DNA from: Phellopilus nigrolimitatus
Taxonomy: Eukaryota > Basidiomycota > Agaricomycetes > Hymenochaetales > Hymenochaetaceae
Assembly (NCBI GenBank): GCA_021029095.1
Contig: JAJOHG010000028.1
Location: forward strand, 342,924-406,923
Direction: 5' to 3'
DNA length: 64,000 nt
Shown in pieces: positions 33,390 to 45,128 of this stretch. Every line of letters begins with the position of its first letter. The stretch's first letter is position 1. The position numbers were made by a program, and so were the translations under genes. The notes beneath the pieces were generated by a model. That model was given only the letters and a program-made list of their open reading frames with translations. It was not told the origin of the DNA and ran no database searches.

Positions 33390-35443
33390 ATGGATCCGTT
33401 CGCGACATCGAAGGGAAAGACCCCCAAGACTCCCAAACAAAGGACGAGAACGCAGAGGTACTGTTTCATTCATTTGAGTTGACGTTAATTTATGTACCTG
33501 ATGCCGTCCTCGATCTTGAAGCAGCAAGGAAGGACAGGTTGTGTCTGGTTTGACCGTCGCTGAACCGTCTTCGCCGGATGTCTCGTCGGATGGCTTTTTT
33601 TTATTCAAAGCTTCTTATGCGTTGATAATCTTTACCTCGGCTGTCAGAAATACCCTCGCTCAGCAAGGTCGACATTTTCAACATGGCATGGCAGCGGAAT
33701 ATTCGCGCAGAAGCGTTTACCCGGCTCCCACTGAATCCATGGAGCACGCCTTCCTCCCCGGCGCAAAGGGGAAATACTCGTTCATACCCTTATGCCTCTC
33801 GCCAAGGCCCATATCGAAGGGAAAGGCCTCTCAGAAAGCCAAGCAGGGGACGAAAACTCGGAGGTACCGTTTCCTTTATTTAATTTAATTTAATTTTTGC
33901 GCCTGACCACGTCCATGATTCGTAGGAGCAAGGAAGGACTAATTGCATCTGGTTCAACCGTCGCTGGACCGTCTTCCCCGGACGTCTCCTCGGATGACCT
34001 TCCTGTGTTCGGCGCTCATTATGTGTCAACAATCTCTACCTCTATCGGTGCTGGACCGTCCGACATCCCCTCGCTCAGTAGGATAGACCAATTCAGCATG
34101 GCAGCTACGTATTCGTGTCGGAGTGATTTGGATATTGGCTTGGGAATATATGTCGCCAACGACGGCCCGAGGTACAGTGTCGCAAATGGAGAGTACTCGC
34201 TAGCACCCATGGTCCGCTTCACGACGTCAAGGGAGAAAGGAAAGGGCCCTCAGAAACCGAAGGAGAGGAGGAGGAGGCAAAGGTAGCGTTTCATTCATCT
34301 GCTTTTACGTCGATTCTTGTACTGATGCTATCCCCGATCTTGTAGCAACAAGGAAGGATAAGTTGCATCTGGTTCGACTCTCGCCGAACCGTCTTCGCCG
34401 CATGTCTCGTTGAATGAGTTCGATTTCTTCGCATCGACGACCTCGACCTCGCTCGATGCTCGACCGTCAGACATCCCCTCATTCAGTAAGATCGATGCCT
34501 TCAACATTGCGGCGGGCCGTTAGCATGGAAGCGAGTTGGACTTCGAGTTGGACTTGGACGCCGGCGACGAGTTCCAGCGGGAACTATTACCCCCACTCCC
34601 CGCCCTTCTAAATTCCTCATGGAAAAGCTGGTTATTACCTGGAATCCTGTGGATGTGTCTGTTACCGCAACCACCTTTCTTACGCTCCTACAGTGACCCT
34701 AAGGTGACCGCTTCTACTCCCTCTGAATCCGAACATGCGAGCACTGTCTCGCAAAAGAGCAAGCAAGCTGACGGCTACTCGACCCCTCCGTGAGTAGATG
34801 ACCTTCAAACGAAAGCTCCTCATGTATTGACCACAATCGTCCAGATCCTCATTCGGCTTTCCTAGCCCATCTACGTCGTCTCTGTACAGGCCCCTGCCAT
34901 TGACATACAGTAAATACTTCCACCAGTTCGCCACGGTGCAGCGTCAGGGCTTTATCCTCCTGGCCGTTCCGAGGCTGTTGCGACATGAAGGCGGGACCTA
35001 AAGCGGAATGCAGAAGAGGAATCCCCCTGCACGAACGGCGCAGATCCAGCAAAAATGGTGTGCTTGTATAATGTCTGTCAAGTGGATCTTATTCACGACA
35101 AAGACGCCATTCTCCAGCACCTCAAGACGCACAAGAAAGATTTCAATGAGAACCTGAAGTCGGTGGGCTATTTTCGTCCGCACTGCGTGCACAAGGAAAG
35201 AAGGGACAAGCGCAGGCGTGGAACAAACATCAAAAAGCAATTTTTTTTTTGGCGGGCTTTACCCGCCACATTCTCGACGATTATAACCTAAACAGCGATA
35301 ATTGCAGCGACTCGGGATACGGCGAGGAACGGTGTTCGCTGTGGCAAGATTCGTTCGCGATCTGCGCTCAGTGCAGAGAAATTTCCAATAGCGGGTTTCA
35401 GCGGAAGGCACACCGAGCGGTGTTAGGCCATCCGCAGATATAA
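33390..35443 (+). pseudogene. Zinc-finger gene with tripled module and stops
   Basis: Starts MDPFATSKGKTPK and continues through three tandem Ser/Pro-rich modules (SKEGQVVSG, SKEGLIASG, then SNKEG followed by TAA), each with its own intron at the same place. The third module has a stop right after SNKEG (near 34,357), and another TAG-type break follows in AAGR. Downstream exons are recognisable (HASTVSQKSKQ; KMVCLYNVCQVDL; HLKTHKKDF), but the finger region has a frameshift at a run of T near 35,240. Parent organisation as at 7.1 kb, with two modules more. Confidence 0.75.
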
Positions 35444-35736
35444 GTGCGAGAAGAATCTGGTACGAAATGCTTTTCTCCTTCACAGTATTCCAACCATCCC
35501 TCCGCTTAACTTCAGTCAGTGTTCGTATATGCACTGGTAAAATTTGCATTGACGGATCCCCCTCGTCTTTATTTTTTTCATATTACAGTGTAAAATCGCT
35601 ATCGAATGTGATTTCTTTGAGGCTTGTAACAAAAACGCGTGATGGCACGTGTTAGTGACTGATGGCTCGCTTTCCGCTGTCGACAATCCCTGCATATCAA
35701 ACTCGAGGTTGTTCAAGAACGACCGTGTGAGGAAGA

Positions 35737-36652
35737 ATGGAGTTCCTCAATATGCATGCGTCTGCGATGATTGGAGGTAGAGTTTCTGAACCTAGGGAGA
35801 CAGATTTAGAGGCTAGCCACAGGGAGGAAATCAAACGAAGCGTTCGTGAGGCAGGAGATATCAAAGAGCTCATAGTTCCTGTCATCCCGGTTCATCTGCG
35901 GCTCGATACTTCTTTGAAAATGCTCTTTCGCGTTGCTGGACGTGAGTGATATTCATCATTTCTCCAAACTGTGGCTAATCATATTATAGGTATACACAAG
36001 TTGTTCATGACAACGGCAACTCTGACAGTCGAAGCCGGCGTCGGTATGATTAGGAAGAGAGAGACCAGGGCTGTTGATACCTTCCTCAACTTTGATTTTG
36101 CATCACGCTCTCCGTATGCTCAGCCAAGCAAGCATCACATAGGAACAGTGCCGTTCATGGCTCGACCTTAGCAGCAAAGCCTTTACCCGTGCGCTTCATC
36201 ACGATCTGGAGTCTCTTTTATATGCCGTTGTTTGACAGGGAGTTGGATATAAGGGTTACAAGATACCCAAGGAAGGGGACATTTTGGTTATGTGGAGGAA
36301 GGGTCCTTGGAGTGACATTATGATGGAGAAAGAGTTATTCATCAACAAACCAGAACCAAGGACGGCGGTCCTTGACTTTATCGAAGATGACAAACTTCGT
36401 GTCCGTTGTCAAAGAATCAGGGAACGCTTTTTCATCTCCAACAAGAAAGCCGATGATCTACGACTCCAGCACCAGCAAGGAGAAGTATTGCTCGGGCTCT
36501 CACTCGAGGAGGCCATGCTTCCCGAAAATATGGAGAAGATTGCTCATGGAAAACCTGCCCTTGCTTCTGCGGTTACCTACGTTGAGTGGATGCAAGCGGC
36601 CATCGAAGATCCATCATGCACTTGTTGTTCGAAGAAAAGCACTACGCAATGA
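35737..36652 (+). pseudogene. Short FunK1-like gene, broken, copy S6
   Basis: Exon 1 (MEFLNMHASAMIGGRVSE... RVAG) and the splice to GIHKLFMTTATLTVEAG are intact, and the DFD region reads LNFDFASRS. After TVPFMAR, about 11 bases are missing relative to the sister genes, which shifts the frame to an immediate stop. A second lesion turns the Trp of VVWQG into TGA (near 36,233). The rest (GYKGYKIPKEGDIL, WMQAAIEDPSCTCC) is still readable from 36,284 to 36,652. Confidence 0.75.
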
Positions 36653-37170
36653 TCACTCAGTTACTGCATCGTGCATGGAGCTAGCCTCCACTTATCAGGA
36701 TTCAAACACAGATACAGGAGCCTGGATTTCAGTTTATATAACATTCGACCGTTAAGCTTTGGTCCGCTCGCGCGCGAAGACAGGTTCATCATTATATGCA
36801 CAAACTATGTTTGCGCAATTCCTCAATCATGCGTATATCTCCCTCATTTTACTCGTCTGGATGAACAAAGCTTCCGGATGCAGGTCGGTTGCGTCCTTAT
36901 CTGCCCTGGTGGATAGCGCATTACCCTCCGTAATAGCGCCTCATCAGCCTTGCTTCGGTGCTTATGTTGGATTCGGTTATGTAAGTTGACACAGAAATGT
37001 ACATGTATATTCCTTACAAGGCTGGCGTGAAAATCAACGGATTTGAGAACGCATTGGCGTGCATAAACAAGTATTTTCAAGAGCTCGAAGCATAAGCTAG
37101 CTTGTATAATCCCCAGTGGATAATTCACACACAGCACAGATGTGGCTGCTCGCCACGCAGACGTGTGGCA
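36653..37170. other. Intergenic, no gene seen
   Basis: Flank sequence between two FunK1-like copies; short frames only. Confidence 0.45.
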
Positions 37171-37186
37171 TAAACGCCGGCCCTAA
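37171..37186 (+). promoter_or_regulatory. Shared FunK1 upstream motif, copy 4
   Basis: TAAACGCCGGCCCTAA, 212 bases before the ATG at 37398. The TATA box kept in other short copies is degraded here (GGTTTATCGTCG). Confidence 0.5.
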
Positions 37187-37397
37187 ATACCCAAAAGTAG
37201 TGCTTTGCAAAGTGCACATTCATACCTTCTCTGCATTGTTCCATTGACCTCGAGCGTCGCAACACTCTGTGCGCTACTTTCCTGAAGATTGCTTTGGTTT
37301 ATCGTCGAAGATTACAACGAGCTTGTGCTAGACTTTGAACTCTAGTCGCTTACTCGAGGACTCCACGGGCTGAACTTTCTCAAGATCACTCGCAAGG

Positions 37398-38309
37398 ATG
37401 GGAGACTTCGACATAATTCTTGACCATATCGAATCGAAGATTCTCGAGGCCAGCCATACTCTTCGAGGCGCTTGCAAGTCAACAGGGGAGTCTCCAACTC
37501 CCGATGTGAAGAACCCTTTGGTCTGCCAAGTCAAGAATATCAGCCCTTCGAACGTGCCATTCCTGATTCCGTTTATTGGAGGTGAGTACTATGCATATTT
37601 TCTCAAGGAAATCGTCGCTGAGTACGTCATAGCAATTATGCTTAGGCTGTTTAAATCTACAGCAGTGCATCCCCTCGACGGCAGCGTCACTACGTCTGGC
37701 CTCGTTATATGCGGCAACGGTGAAACACCCGTGGACACCTTTCTTGACTTAGATTTGGAGACAGTGTCTTCATCCAAGCAACCAAGCAGCTGTCGTACAG
37801 GGACAATGCCGTTCATGGCTCGAGGGGTGCTGAACCTAAACAACAAAGAATTTACCCGTGGGCTTCATCATGACCTGGAGTCTCTCTTATATACTGTTGT
37901 CTGGCAGGGCGTTGGGTATAAAGGACACAAAACGCCCAAGAGGGGAGACATTCTGGCTGATTGGAGGAAGGATTCTTGGAGCAAAAGTCTGAATGCGAAA
38001 ACGTTGTTCATCACCAGCGAAGCGATCGGACCGAACTCGATGGACGAAGTCCTTGAATATGTCGAAGATGAGGAACTTCAAACTCGCTGTCAAGGAATTG
38101 GAACTTGTTTTCATGATGCGAATATAGACGCCGGTAATGCAAAGAGACTGAACAACATAGCATGGCGCAAGTTGTCATTCCAGGAGAGATTACTCACAGA
38201 CAAAGGTAAGAAGAAGGTGGCTCCCCCGGTCACCTATGTCGAGTGGATGAAAGGTGCTGGAGAAGACCCGTTGTGCCCTTGTTGTCAGCAAATGGGCGAT
38301 ACTCAATAA
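37398..38309 (+). CDS. Short FunK1-like pseudokinase, copy S4
   Basis: Exons 37398-37581 and 37633-38309 encode 286 residues; the 51-nt intron is in frame, so an unspliced 303-residue reading also stays open. It begins at the conserved ATG (MGDFDIILDHIESKILEA). The second exon has LDGSVTTSG in place of the HxDxxxxN loop, FLDLDLETVSS, TGTMPFMARGVL, HHDLESLLYTVVWQGVGY, KRGDILADW and WMKGAGEDPLCPCC. The best preserved short FunK1 in the window, with ATG, intron and stop intact, yet with no catalytic residues, which suggests that the short form itself is maintained. Confidence 0.75.
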   Translation: MGDFDIILDHIESKILEASHTLRGACKSTGESPTPDVKNPLVCQVKNISPSNVPFLIPFIGGEYYAYFLKEIVAEYVIAIMLRLFKSTAVHPLDGSVTTSGLVICGNGETPVDTFLDLDLETVSSSKQPSSCRTGTMPFMARGVLNLNNKEFTRGLHHDLESLLYTVVWQGVGYKGHKTPKRGDILADWRKDSWSKSLNAKTLFITSEAIGPNSMDEVLEYVEDEELQTRCQGIGTCFHDANIDAGNAKRLNNIAWRKLSFQERLLTDKGKKKVAPPVTYVEWMKGAGEDPLCPCCQQMGDTQ

Positions 38310-38791
38310 ATGTTGAACATCGTTACCTTCCCAGAGTCGACGATTCCCGTGTGTCGCATGCCATGTCAATCGCTTGTCTTTTTTCTCTTTCTTTCTCATT
38401 CCTGTGCCAATGATCTATAAGTTTTACACCTTCAATTCATTTCATACTTAACATTCAAAGAAAACTTGTCAGGTTGGATGGAACTACTGAGCTTCCACTT
38501 ACGGGCATGAGGGTAGTGGCTCAGGGCTCTTTGTACATACAATATAGTACATACAAGTACATACATTGCACTTATGATATACATTCTACTACGTACCTCG
38601 TCGCTCGAGCTCTACGATTTGTATGATTTTTTGTGAGCGTCGTCGCGGGAGTGGCGGCCCGCCACGTACGTTACGTAAGTCACATTGTTCATCGTCGACG
38701 AACGCGAAGACGTGTACGTCGAAGACGGCGACGGCGACGACTCCGTTTTATATATCTTTATCTTGGATACTGTAGTGCTAAACTCCTTATA
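38310..38791. other. Intergenic / thioesterase promoter
   Basis: Contains a short GTACATACA-type tandem repeat near 38,530-38,570 and a TTTTATATAT element near 38,747, about 45 bases before the thioesterase ATG. No gene seen. Confidence 0.45.
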
Positions 38792-39907
38792 ATGATCTGT
38801 CTCCGCCGACTGTCTAATCTTTCTCGCCGCCCGCCGTTGTCCGCTCGGCCCCGATGCCTGCCCTCGTCTCCCAGCCGCCGATACACGGTCCAGCACGCCG
38901 ACAGGCATCCCAACCCGCGGCGCACAAAGTCTTTCCGCGCGCTCGCTGCCGCACTCGCCTCATCCTGTGCGGCCTTCACGCTCGGCGCACTCTACCCGCC
39001 GAACGCCGCCACGCTGCTTGCCCCGCGCATCGCGCCGCCGCCGCCAGACCCCGACCATCCCGCGGCGAAGGCCTACGTCGCGGAGCTCGAGGACACACTC
39101 CAGGCTCTGCCCATACTAAAGGCGCTGCGCGCCGCGCCCGACGCGGACACGTGGTACGAGACCCGGCCGTACGTAAACGTACCGGAGGAGCGTGCGGCGA
39201 ACTCGATGACAGCCGGCGCGCTGCGGGGGCCCGGGCGGCTTGCGCTACCCCCGCTGCTCCGCGTGAAGCGCGACGAGAGCGAGTGTGTTGTGGTCACGCA
39301 CTTCGGGCGCGGGCTGTGCGGCCACGATGGAATAGTGCACGGCGGGCTGATCGCGACGGTGCTCGACGAGACGTTGGGCCGCCTGGTGTGTTTTTACCAG
39401 GGCGTCATGGCTCATCTGTGTAGCGTGCTGACATTGTTGTGCAGTCTATTATGAACTTCCCCGAGAAAGTCGCTGTGACAGCGACGCTGACGGTGGACTA
39501 CAAGGCGCCCACCCGCGCCGACCAGGTATGTCCGCACCTGTCTTGTACAATCTTTACCACGCACCAACTTCGTTTAGTTTGTCGTAGTGCGCGCCCGTCT
39601 TGTCGAGCTCAAGGGCCGCAAGGCATACGTCGAAGGCTCCGTAGAGGATGTGCACGGCACCGTCCTCGCTACCGCGAAGTGCGTCTGCGTCCCTTTTCTG
39701 ACAGTCAACTCTATTCTCATGCGTTATACTTTACTTTTTCTTCATAGAGCGCTCTTCATCCAGCCCAAGTATGCCAAGCTCCTCGATACGACCGCGATCA
39801 GGAAGGCGCTCGGCGAGCCGCCTGCCGTCGCGGCAGCGACACTCACCGGCGGAGACCCTGCACCTGTCCCCGCGGACCCAGCGATAGAAACGAAGACGAA
39901 GAAATGA
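38792..39907 (+). CDS. Hot-dog fold thioesterase, probably mitochondrial
   Basis: Exons 38792-39385, 39445-39525, 39578-39678 and 39748-39907 encode 311 residues. The N-terminus is Arg/Ser-rich with almost no acidic residues, a typical mitochondrial presequence, followed by a hydrophobic segment (ALAAALASSCAAFTLGALYP) that may anchor it in the inner membrane. The hot-dog domain shows the 4HBT/PaaI-type motif GHDGIVHGGLIATVLDETLG and, after two introns, VTATLTVDYKAPTRAD and KAYVEGSVED. Known relatives hydrolyse acyl-CoA thioesters; the chain specificity is not visible. It lies at the symmetry centre of the inverted duplication and is single copy here. Confidence 0.87.
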
Positions 39908-41044
39908 AAGGACTGCGCTGCGCTTATATACCCAGAGATGCCTGTGTCCCACCCCGTACGTCGATTCATGAGAAGAATTAGATTTAGAGCTTCCAGTTTT
40001 CCCCTGACAGCTTCGCCCTCGATGCTTTTCTTTTGTCATTGGATTGTGATTCTTTCTTCTGCTTATTCTGGGGACTGGTCAAATTTCAGCTCGAATCCCT
40101 GTTTTGAGTCGGGTCTTGCGGCGCGCTACCTTCCATTTCCATTTCGTGTGCCAGTTACCACATAGATACGCACCACGAGGGGTGCGACTCGCTTTTGTTG
40201 CTCACCCTCTCGGCTGCGAGACACCATTCTTAGGCATACTACAAGCAAATTTCTCTACAGGAAACGGAGTAACCTTTGTGGAAAAACATAGGCGCTCACA
40301 TGTCTATGTAGTGATCGGAACGGGACAGATGGACACTGTCGTACGTATCGGAGCAAGCTGGAAACTAGAAGATGAGGGCAGAGACATAGATGTCAACGTC
40401 GTGTGGCTGAGTGAAAAGGTCCAATAGGTGTCGAGGGAGAAAGTACTTGTGTTTCGCCAGTAAAAACAATTATTAGTTATGATGGCGGCGTCGGCTTCTT
40501 CTCATTTCCGTGGCACCATCTGTGGCTGCACATGCTTTGCACACGGGAATCTAAAGATTTGGAAGTCGAAGGTCTCTGTTATTTGCTTTCCTATGATAAC
40601 GGATATCACGATATCTAAAGCGCAACATTTTATGTAAGATGGTACCTCCTACCGCATTTCTCGGAAGACAGCGCCTCTCGCGCCTCTCACGTGCTTACTG
40701 CCATCAAGTCCAATGTGCCTAAGCTGACGGTCATGGAAGAGCAACATCCAGGCTTTGGCTCGGGCTTCGGCTACCACCCTGATAGTACACTAGTGATAAC
40801 TCGCTAGCTCTTTCGTCCGACCTCGAACCATATGGAAGTTCGCGACACCATAAGGAACGTGCGCGCCAATTAGATGCTGGCAAGAGCTGATCACGGCATG
40901 TGTGCATTTCGCGCGCACATCTGTATACGAAACTGCGCATTGGTACTTAATCTCCTTTGTCTGCTCTCCTAGCACCTGAAGTGCTCCGCTCGACTCCCTC
41001 ACTCTCCAACTCGTACTCTGGCAACGTCGGCTTGTCGAAGAAAG
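39908..41044. other. Intergenic, no gene seen
   Basis: More than 1 kb between two single-copy genes; only short unsupported frames on either strand. Confidence 0.5.
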
Positions 41045-41799
41045 ATGAAGTGCGCAGCCTCCTTTGCCGCCCTTGCCCCTGTGATCTTTGCTGTCAGTCT
41101 TGCGAGCGCTGTCACGGGGGCCGCGCCCTCGATCGCGAACACCGTCTACATTATTCGTCACGGCGAGAAACCTGCGGATGGCGGGCAGGGACTCTCGCAG
41201 GCGGGCGAGGAGCGTGCACAGTGCTTGACCAATGTGCGTACACGTGATTGTCCACGGTAGTGCTCTAACGCCGACGCTTTTAAATCATGTTCTTCATTCA
41301 GGTATTCGGTCCGTCTTCCGGCTACAACATCGGGTACATACTCGCGGAGCAGCCTGAATCAAACGGAGACCGCACGCGACCATTGCTGACTGTCACGCCG
41401 CTCGCCAAGGAGCTCGGATTGACTGTCGACACCAGCTGGTACCCGTCACTTTTGCCTTAAAATACGCGAAACAATTTTAACTTATCCGCTTCGCTTCAGC
41501 GACAGAGACGACTCTGATTGCGTCGCAACTGCTGTCGCCGCCTTCGCAGCATCCTCCTCTGCAAACGTGCTCATCTGCTGGGAACACAAGGCCCTCAGGG
41601 ACGTCGCTCAAGCGCTTGGCGTGGCTGACGCGCCCAAGTACCCGAAAGACTCGTGCGTACCCCTGTCTTGTCTTTCTAATTGTGGATCGAGTTCTGCTGA
41701 CGCGAATGCGTGGATGGAAGATTCAATATTATTTGGACAGTGCAGGACCAGACTCTCGTCAACCAGACTAGCGAGGATTGTCCTGGATTGGACGACTAA
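41045..41799 (+). CDS. Secreted histidine-phosphatase-like (phosphoglycerate mutase fold) protein
   Basis: Exons 41045-41233, 41302-41438, 41500-41652 and 41721-41799 encode 185 residues. Residues 1-24 are a signal peptide (hydrophobic core, then SAVTGA). The catalytic motif follows directly: YIIRHGEKPADGGQGLS, with the RHG of the histidine phosphatase superfamily. A second region ANVLICWEHKALRDVAQ supplies the later histidine. The end (TVQDQTLVNQTSEDC) has one N-glycosylation site. About 185 residues is typical for the small fungal members; substrate unknown. The last exon is short and found only by splicing, so a model that stops at 41,7xx would miss it. Confidence 0.85.
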
Positions 41800-42105
41800 T
41801 ATTCATAGCACGGTGATTAGCTGTTGCTGTAAGAATAAAAATGTTATGTCCACATGTCATTTTAACAAAGCAAGGACAGGTTGAACTGGTATAACAGAGG
41901 CGGATTAAGATCGAGTTCGCAATGATGTCGAATCTTGGTGGGGATCTCGTCGAGTATTTAGGACTTTAGAACTCTGGTAAGCATTTGATATGTACAGTAC
42001 GTCACAATAATACAGGGACAGCGAGATCCAAATCACGATAATGATAAGACGTGCCTCTGGGAAGACACATTTCACCCAAAACGCGGACTTCTGAGAGGCG
42101 GCTGT
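41800..42105. other. Intergenic, tail-to-tail spacer
   Basis: Spacer between the phosphatase-like gene and a minus-strand FunK1-like gene; nothing else seen. Confidence 0.5.
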
Positions 42106-43009
42106 TCATAGTTTGTCTTCTTTCTGCGGACAACAAGTGCACGATGGATCTTCACCAGCACCTTTCATCCACTTGGCATAAGTAACTGCAGGAACAGTGA
42201 TAGTATCCTGCGTCGTAGCGAGTAATCTCTCCTCGAATGACAGCTTAAGCCATTTTTCGTCTTCCAGTACCCTCTGAGCAGTGACCTCTGCATTCGCATC
42301 CCGAAAACAATAGCCGATTCCCTGACAGTGGATGCGAAGTCTCTTGTCTTCCATATATTTAAGGACTGCTTCCATCGAATGCGGTGCGGTCGGCCGGCCG
42401 GTGATGAGCAACGTTTTCGCATTCATTGCGTCGCTCCAAGAATCCTTTTTCCACTCAGCCAGAATATCCCCCTTCTGGGGCGCTTTTGATCCTCGGTATC
42501 CGACACCTTGCCAGATGGCTACGTAGAAAAGAGACTCCAGATCGTGATGAAGCGCACATATGACTTCCTTCCTATCGGACCTCTCAAGAATCTCTCGAGC
42601 CATGAAAGGTACTGCTCCAGTTCGTTGACTTATCGCATAGGCATACGGAGAGAATGAGCCTAGATCGAGCCTAGCATCCTGGGGTTCCCTTTTCTCTTTT
42701 TTACAGAAGCCAGTCGCCGTGACGTCGACGCCGACACGCAGAACCATCGGCGTCATAGACAGCATCTGCATAAGCTCTGCGATATGGTCAGTACTATTCA
42801 TCTGCAGAAAGGTACTTGTTATTACAGTACTCACGATAGATCAGCACCTTCCAAGGACTGCCATCAACGAGTTCATAAACCGGAGGGGTGACAGAGATTC
42901 GGTCTCGCGTATACATACTACATATTTTCCATGCCTCCCGGAGTTCGATGCTCCTCTCATTTGCTTCGGGCCTCTCGGATTCGACACGATCGAGGAGCAC
43001 GTCATCCAT
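42106..43009 (-). CDS. Short FunK1-like pseudokinase, copy S7
   Basis: Minus-strand exons 43009-42835 and 42776-42106 encode 281 residues (58-nt intron, GTGAGT..CGCAG). Start is the first in-frame ATG (MDDVLLDRVESERPEANERS); the frame stays open upstream to 43156 without another ATG. The C-lobe is clear: TGAVPFMAREIL, ALHHDLESLFYVAIWQGVGY, APQKGDILAEW, and WMKGAGEDPSCTCC. Catalytic loop and DFG regions are changed to VGVDVTATG and ARLDLGSFS, so both catalytic and metal-binding residues are lost. It is the most diverged intact short copy. It is head to head with the inverted zinc-finger relic and has its own copy of the shared motif. Confidence 0.72.
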
Positions 43010-43201
43010 GTTCGTGAGAGACTTAATATATGCCTCGGGTTTGTCCGGTTCAGTACACCTTGTCTTGTCTGCAGTATGTTTCGTAGTACTGGGGTACTTG
43101 GATCTGGTCACGATCCACGGAAATTCGTTGAACAGTCGCCGTTGACAGTTGACCAAACGCAGACGTGGCTGACAGTGGCTGTGTCTACTTCAGACGCGTG
43201 A

Positions 43202-43217
43202 TAAGGGCCGGCGTTTA
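43202..43217 (-). promoter_or_regulatory. Shared FunK1 upstream motif, copy 5
   Basis: Minus strand TAAACGCCGGCCCTTA, about 190 bases upstream of the S7 ATG at 43009; one base differs from the other copies. Confidence 0.48.
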
Positions 43218-43603
43218 TACGTTCGCGTGGCGATCAGTCACCAGCCACATCGATATAAACGCACGGAAACATGCTTTTCCTACACTTTTATACCAAACTC
43301 GTTCACTTTTAATTAATAAAAGCGCTGATGTCTTATCCTCGCGGCAGATGAATAAGGCTTTCGCATCCACAGTATTAGTCTAATAATTGGAGGATATCTT
43401 TGCTCGACTGTGTATACGAAGAGCGTGCTAAATTTAGTCGAGAAATATGCTACATGTTGTAACGGTCTTATTCACATCCCAGCAGGATTTGGAGCCTGTC
43501 ATAGCTGTTGGAATTTCTGCGAACGCGCAAAAACTGTTTGGGGTTACGGACCAATCGGGTAGATTAGTAAGCAGCTAGCATTTAGGACGCATCTTTGTGT
43601 TTG

Positions 43604-44000
43604 CTAGTGCTGCCGGGAGGCAAGGTCGAGGTGACCTCCACCTTGATTAGTCAGCACCTCGATCACCTCAAGGTCGTCAAGGTCGTCCACCTTGACAACC
43701 TCGCCTTGAGGTACCTTAAGGTGATTACCACGTTAGGAAACCATTTGTCATAATGAAGAATTCTAGTCACGAAGCGTCACAGAAAGATCACCGTGCTATG
43801 TACCCGACGGGTACTGGTTTACACTAAGTTTCAGTACATAAATGATTGCCGATTTCTTTCTGGCTGAGAACGTGACAACGGTACTTCACCTTAAGGTGAC
43901 CTTAAGGCGACCTCAAGGTACCTCAAGGTGCCCGATTTGGTTAGTGCTAAAGGTAAGGTAAACCTTGCCTTAAGGTTACCTTGCCTCCCGGCAGCACTAG
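43604..44000. mobile_element. Non-autonomous inverted-repeat element (MITE-like)
   Basis: 397 bases bounded by a 23-bp inverted repeat CTAGTGCTGCCGGGAGGCAAGGT and flanked by TGTTTG on both sides (43598-43603, 44001-44006). The interior is full of AAGGT(G/C)ACCT / CTTAAGGTGA blocks in both orientations and could fold on itself. There is no coding capacity. A 6-bp duplication does not settle the superfamily; the ends resemble hAT-type short elements only loosely. Confidence 0.75.
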
Positions 44001-44397
44001 TGTTTGCCCACCACCGCCAACGGGCAAATCGGACACCACTGTGCGCGATTGCTAGTGACTAGCCTCGAAATCTTGCTCCTTGGGTTCAAATATTGTACTT
44101 CCAATCTTCTCAAACACGTGCATGTTGGGGATCCCCATTCTGTCTCGCGCTGCGATTCACGAACAGCCTCGAGTTTGGCATGCGCGGATGGTCGGCAGCA
44201 AAAAGCGAGGGAACAGCGCATCACCAACACATTACGTCACGCGATTGTTACAAGCTTCAAAGAAATCATATTTGATATAAAAAAATAAAGACGAAAGGAT
44301 CAATCAATACAAATTCTACCCGTACAAATACGAAACGCTGACTGGAGTTCAACGGAGGGACGGTTATAATACCGTGAAGTGAAAAAGCATTTCAGAC

Positions 44398-45128
44398 AAA
44401 GTAGTTCTCGCGCGTTCCTCTCCTATAGCTGCTGGTGGTACGACTCCCTCTGGTGTACATTCCGTTGAGACCCGCTGGTGAACTTTTTGCATTGCGTGCA
44501 GACCGCGCACTACTCCCGCTTATGGCGAGGACCGTTCCTCTCCGTTTCTTTGCCGCAGTCGTTGCAACGAGCTGTGTTAAGCCCGTAGTCATCCAAGATG
44601 TGTCGCACGAAGCTTTCCCAAGAATCGTACTTCTTGACATTTGACCCGCGTCTGCGCTTGTCGCCGATTTCCTCGTGCACGCAGTGCAGACACAAATACT
44701 CCACCGACTTCAGGCTCTCTTCGAAGTACTTCACCGACTTCAGAGGATAAAATCAAATTCAGCAAAAGCGAACATCGAAACCCCACTCACGCCGCAGCAT
44801 GGACAGTCAAAGCGATGAGACCGTGTTGAAAATGTCGACCTTGCTGAGCGAAGGAATTTCTGACGGTCCAGCACCGGGCGAGGTGGAAATTTTCAATGCA
44901 TTAGAAGCATTGGATAAAGAAAGGCCATCCGGCGAGACAACCGGCGAAGACGGTTCAGCGACGGTAGAAGCAAACGCAATCTGTCCTTCCTTGCTACTAC
45001 AAGATTAAGGGCGGCGTCAGGTACATAAATCAACGTAAGCTCAGATGAAAGGAACAGTACCTCTGCGTTCTCGACCTCTGCTTGGGGGTCTTGGGGGTCT
45101 TTCCCTTCGATGTCGCGAACGGATCCAT
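44398..45128 (-). pseudogene. Zinc-finger gene relic, internally deleted
   Basis: Minus-strand pieces of the 7.1 kb gene: first exon MDPFATSKGKTPKTPK from 45128, second exon SSKEGQIAFASTVAEPSSP to a TGA near 44,808, then directly the finger exon (SLKSVEYLCLHCVHEEIGDK, RHILDDYGLNTARCNDCGK), which ends at a TAG in place of the Ser codon after HKRE. The middle exons and the first finger are deleted. The 3' flank (44.05-44.4 kb) matches the region after 8.45 kb. Confidence 0.72.

Larger units (their letters stand above)
22751..33690 (+). repeat. Left arm of the large inverted duplication
   Basis: About 10.9 kb that recurs in reverse orientation at about 44.83-55.56 kb with the same gene order: hypothetical gene piece, hydrolase, FunK1, short FunK1, segment U, zinc-finger 5' end. 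Paired starts add to a nearly constant sum (24561+53728, 25316+52927, 29664+48816), as expected for an inverted repeat. The weakest part is the inner end. Percentage identity was not computed. Confidence 0.9.

Noticed and set aside
38854..39423. 189-codon frame over the thioesterase exon 1
   Set aside because: Out-of-frame shadow; the thioesterase frame contains the hot-dog motif and splices on.
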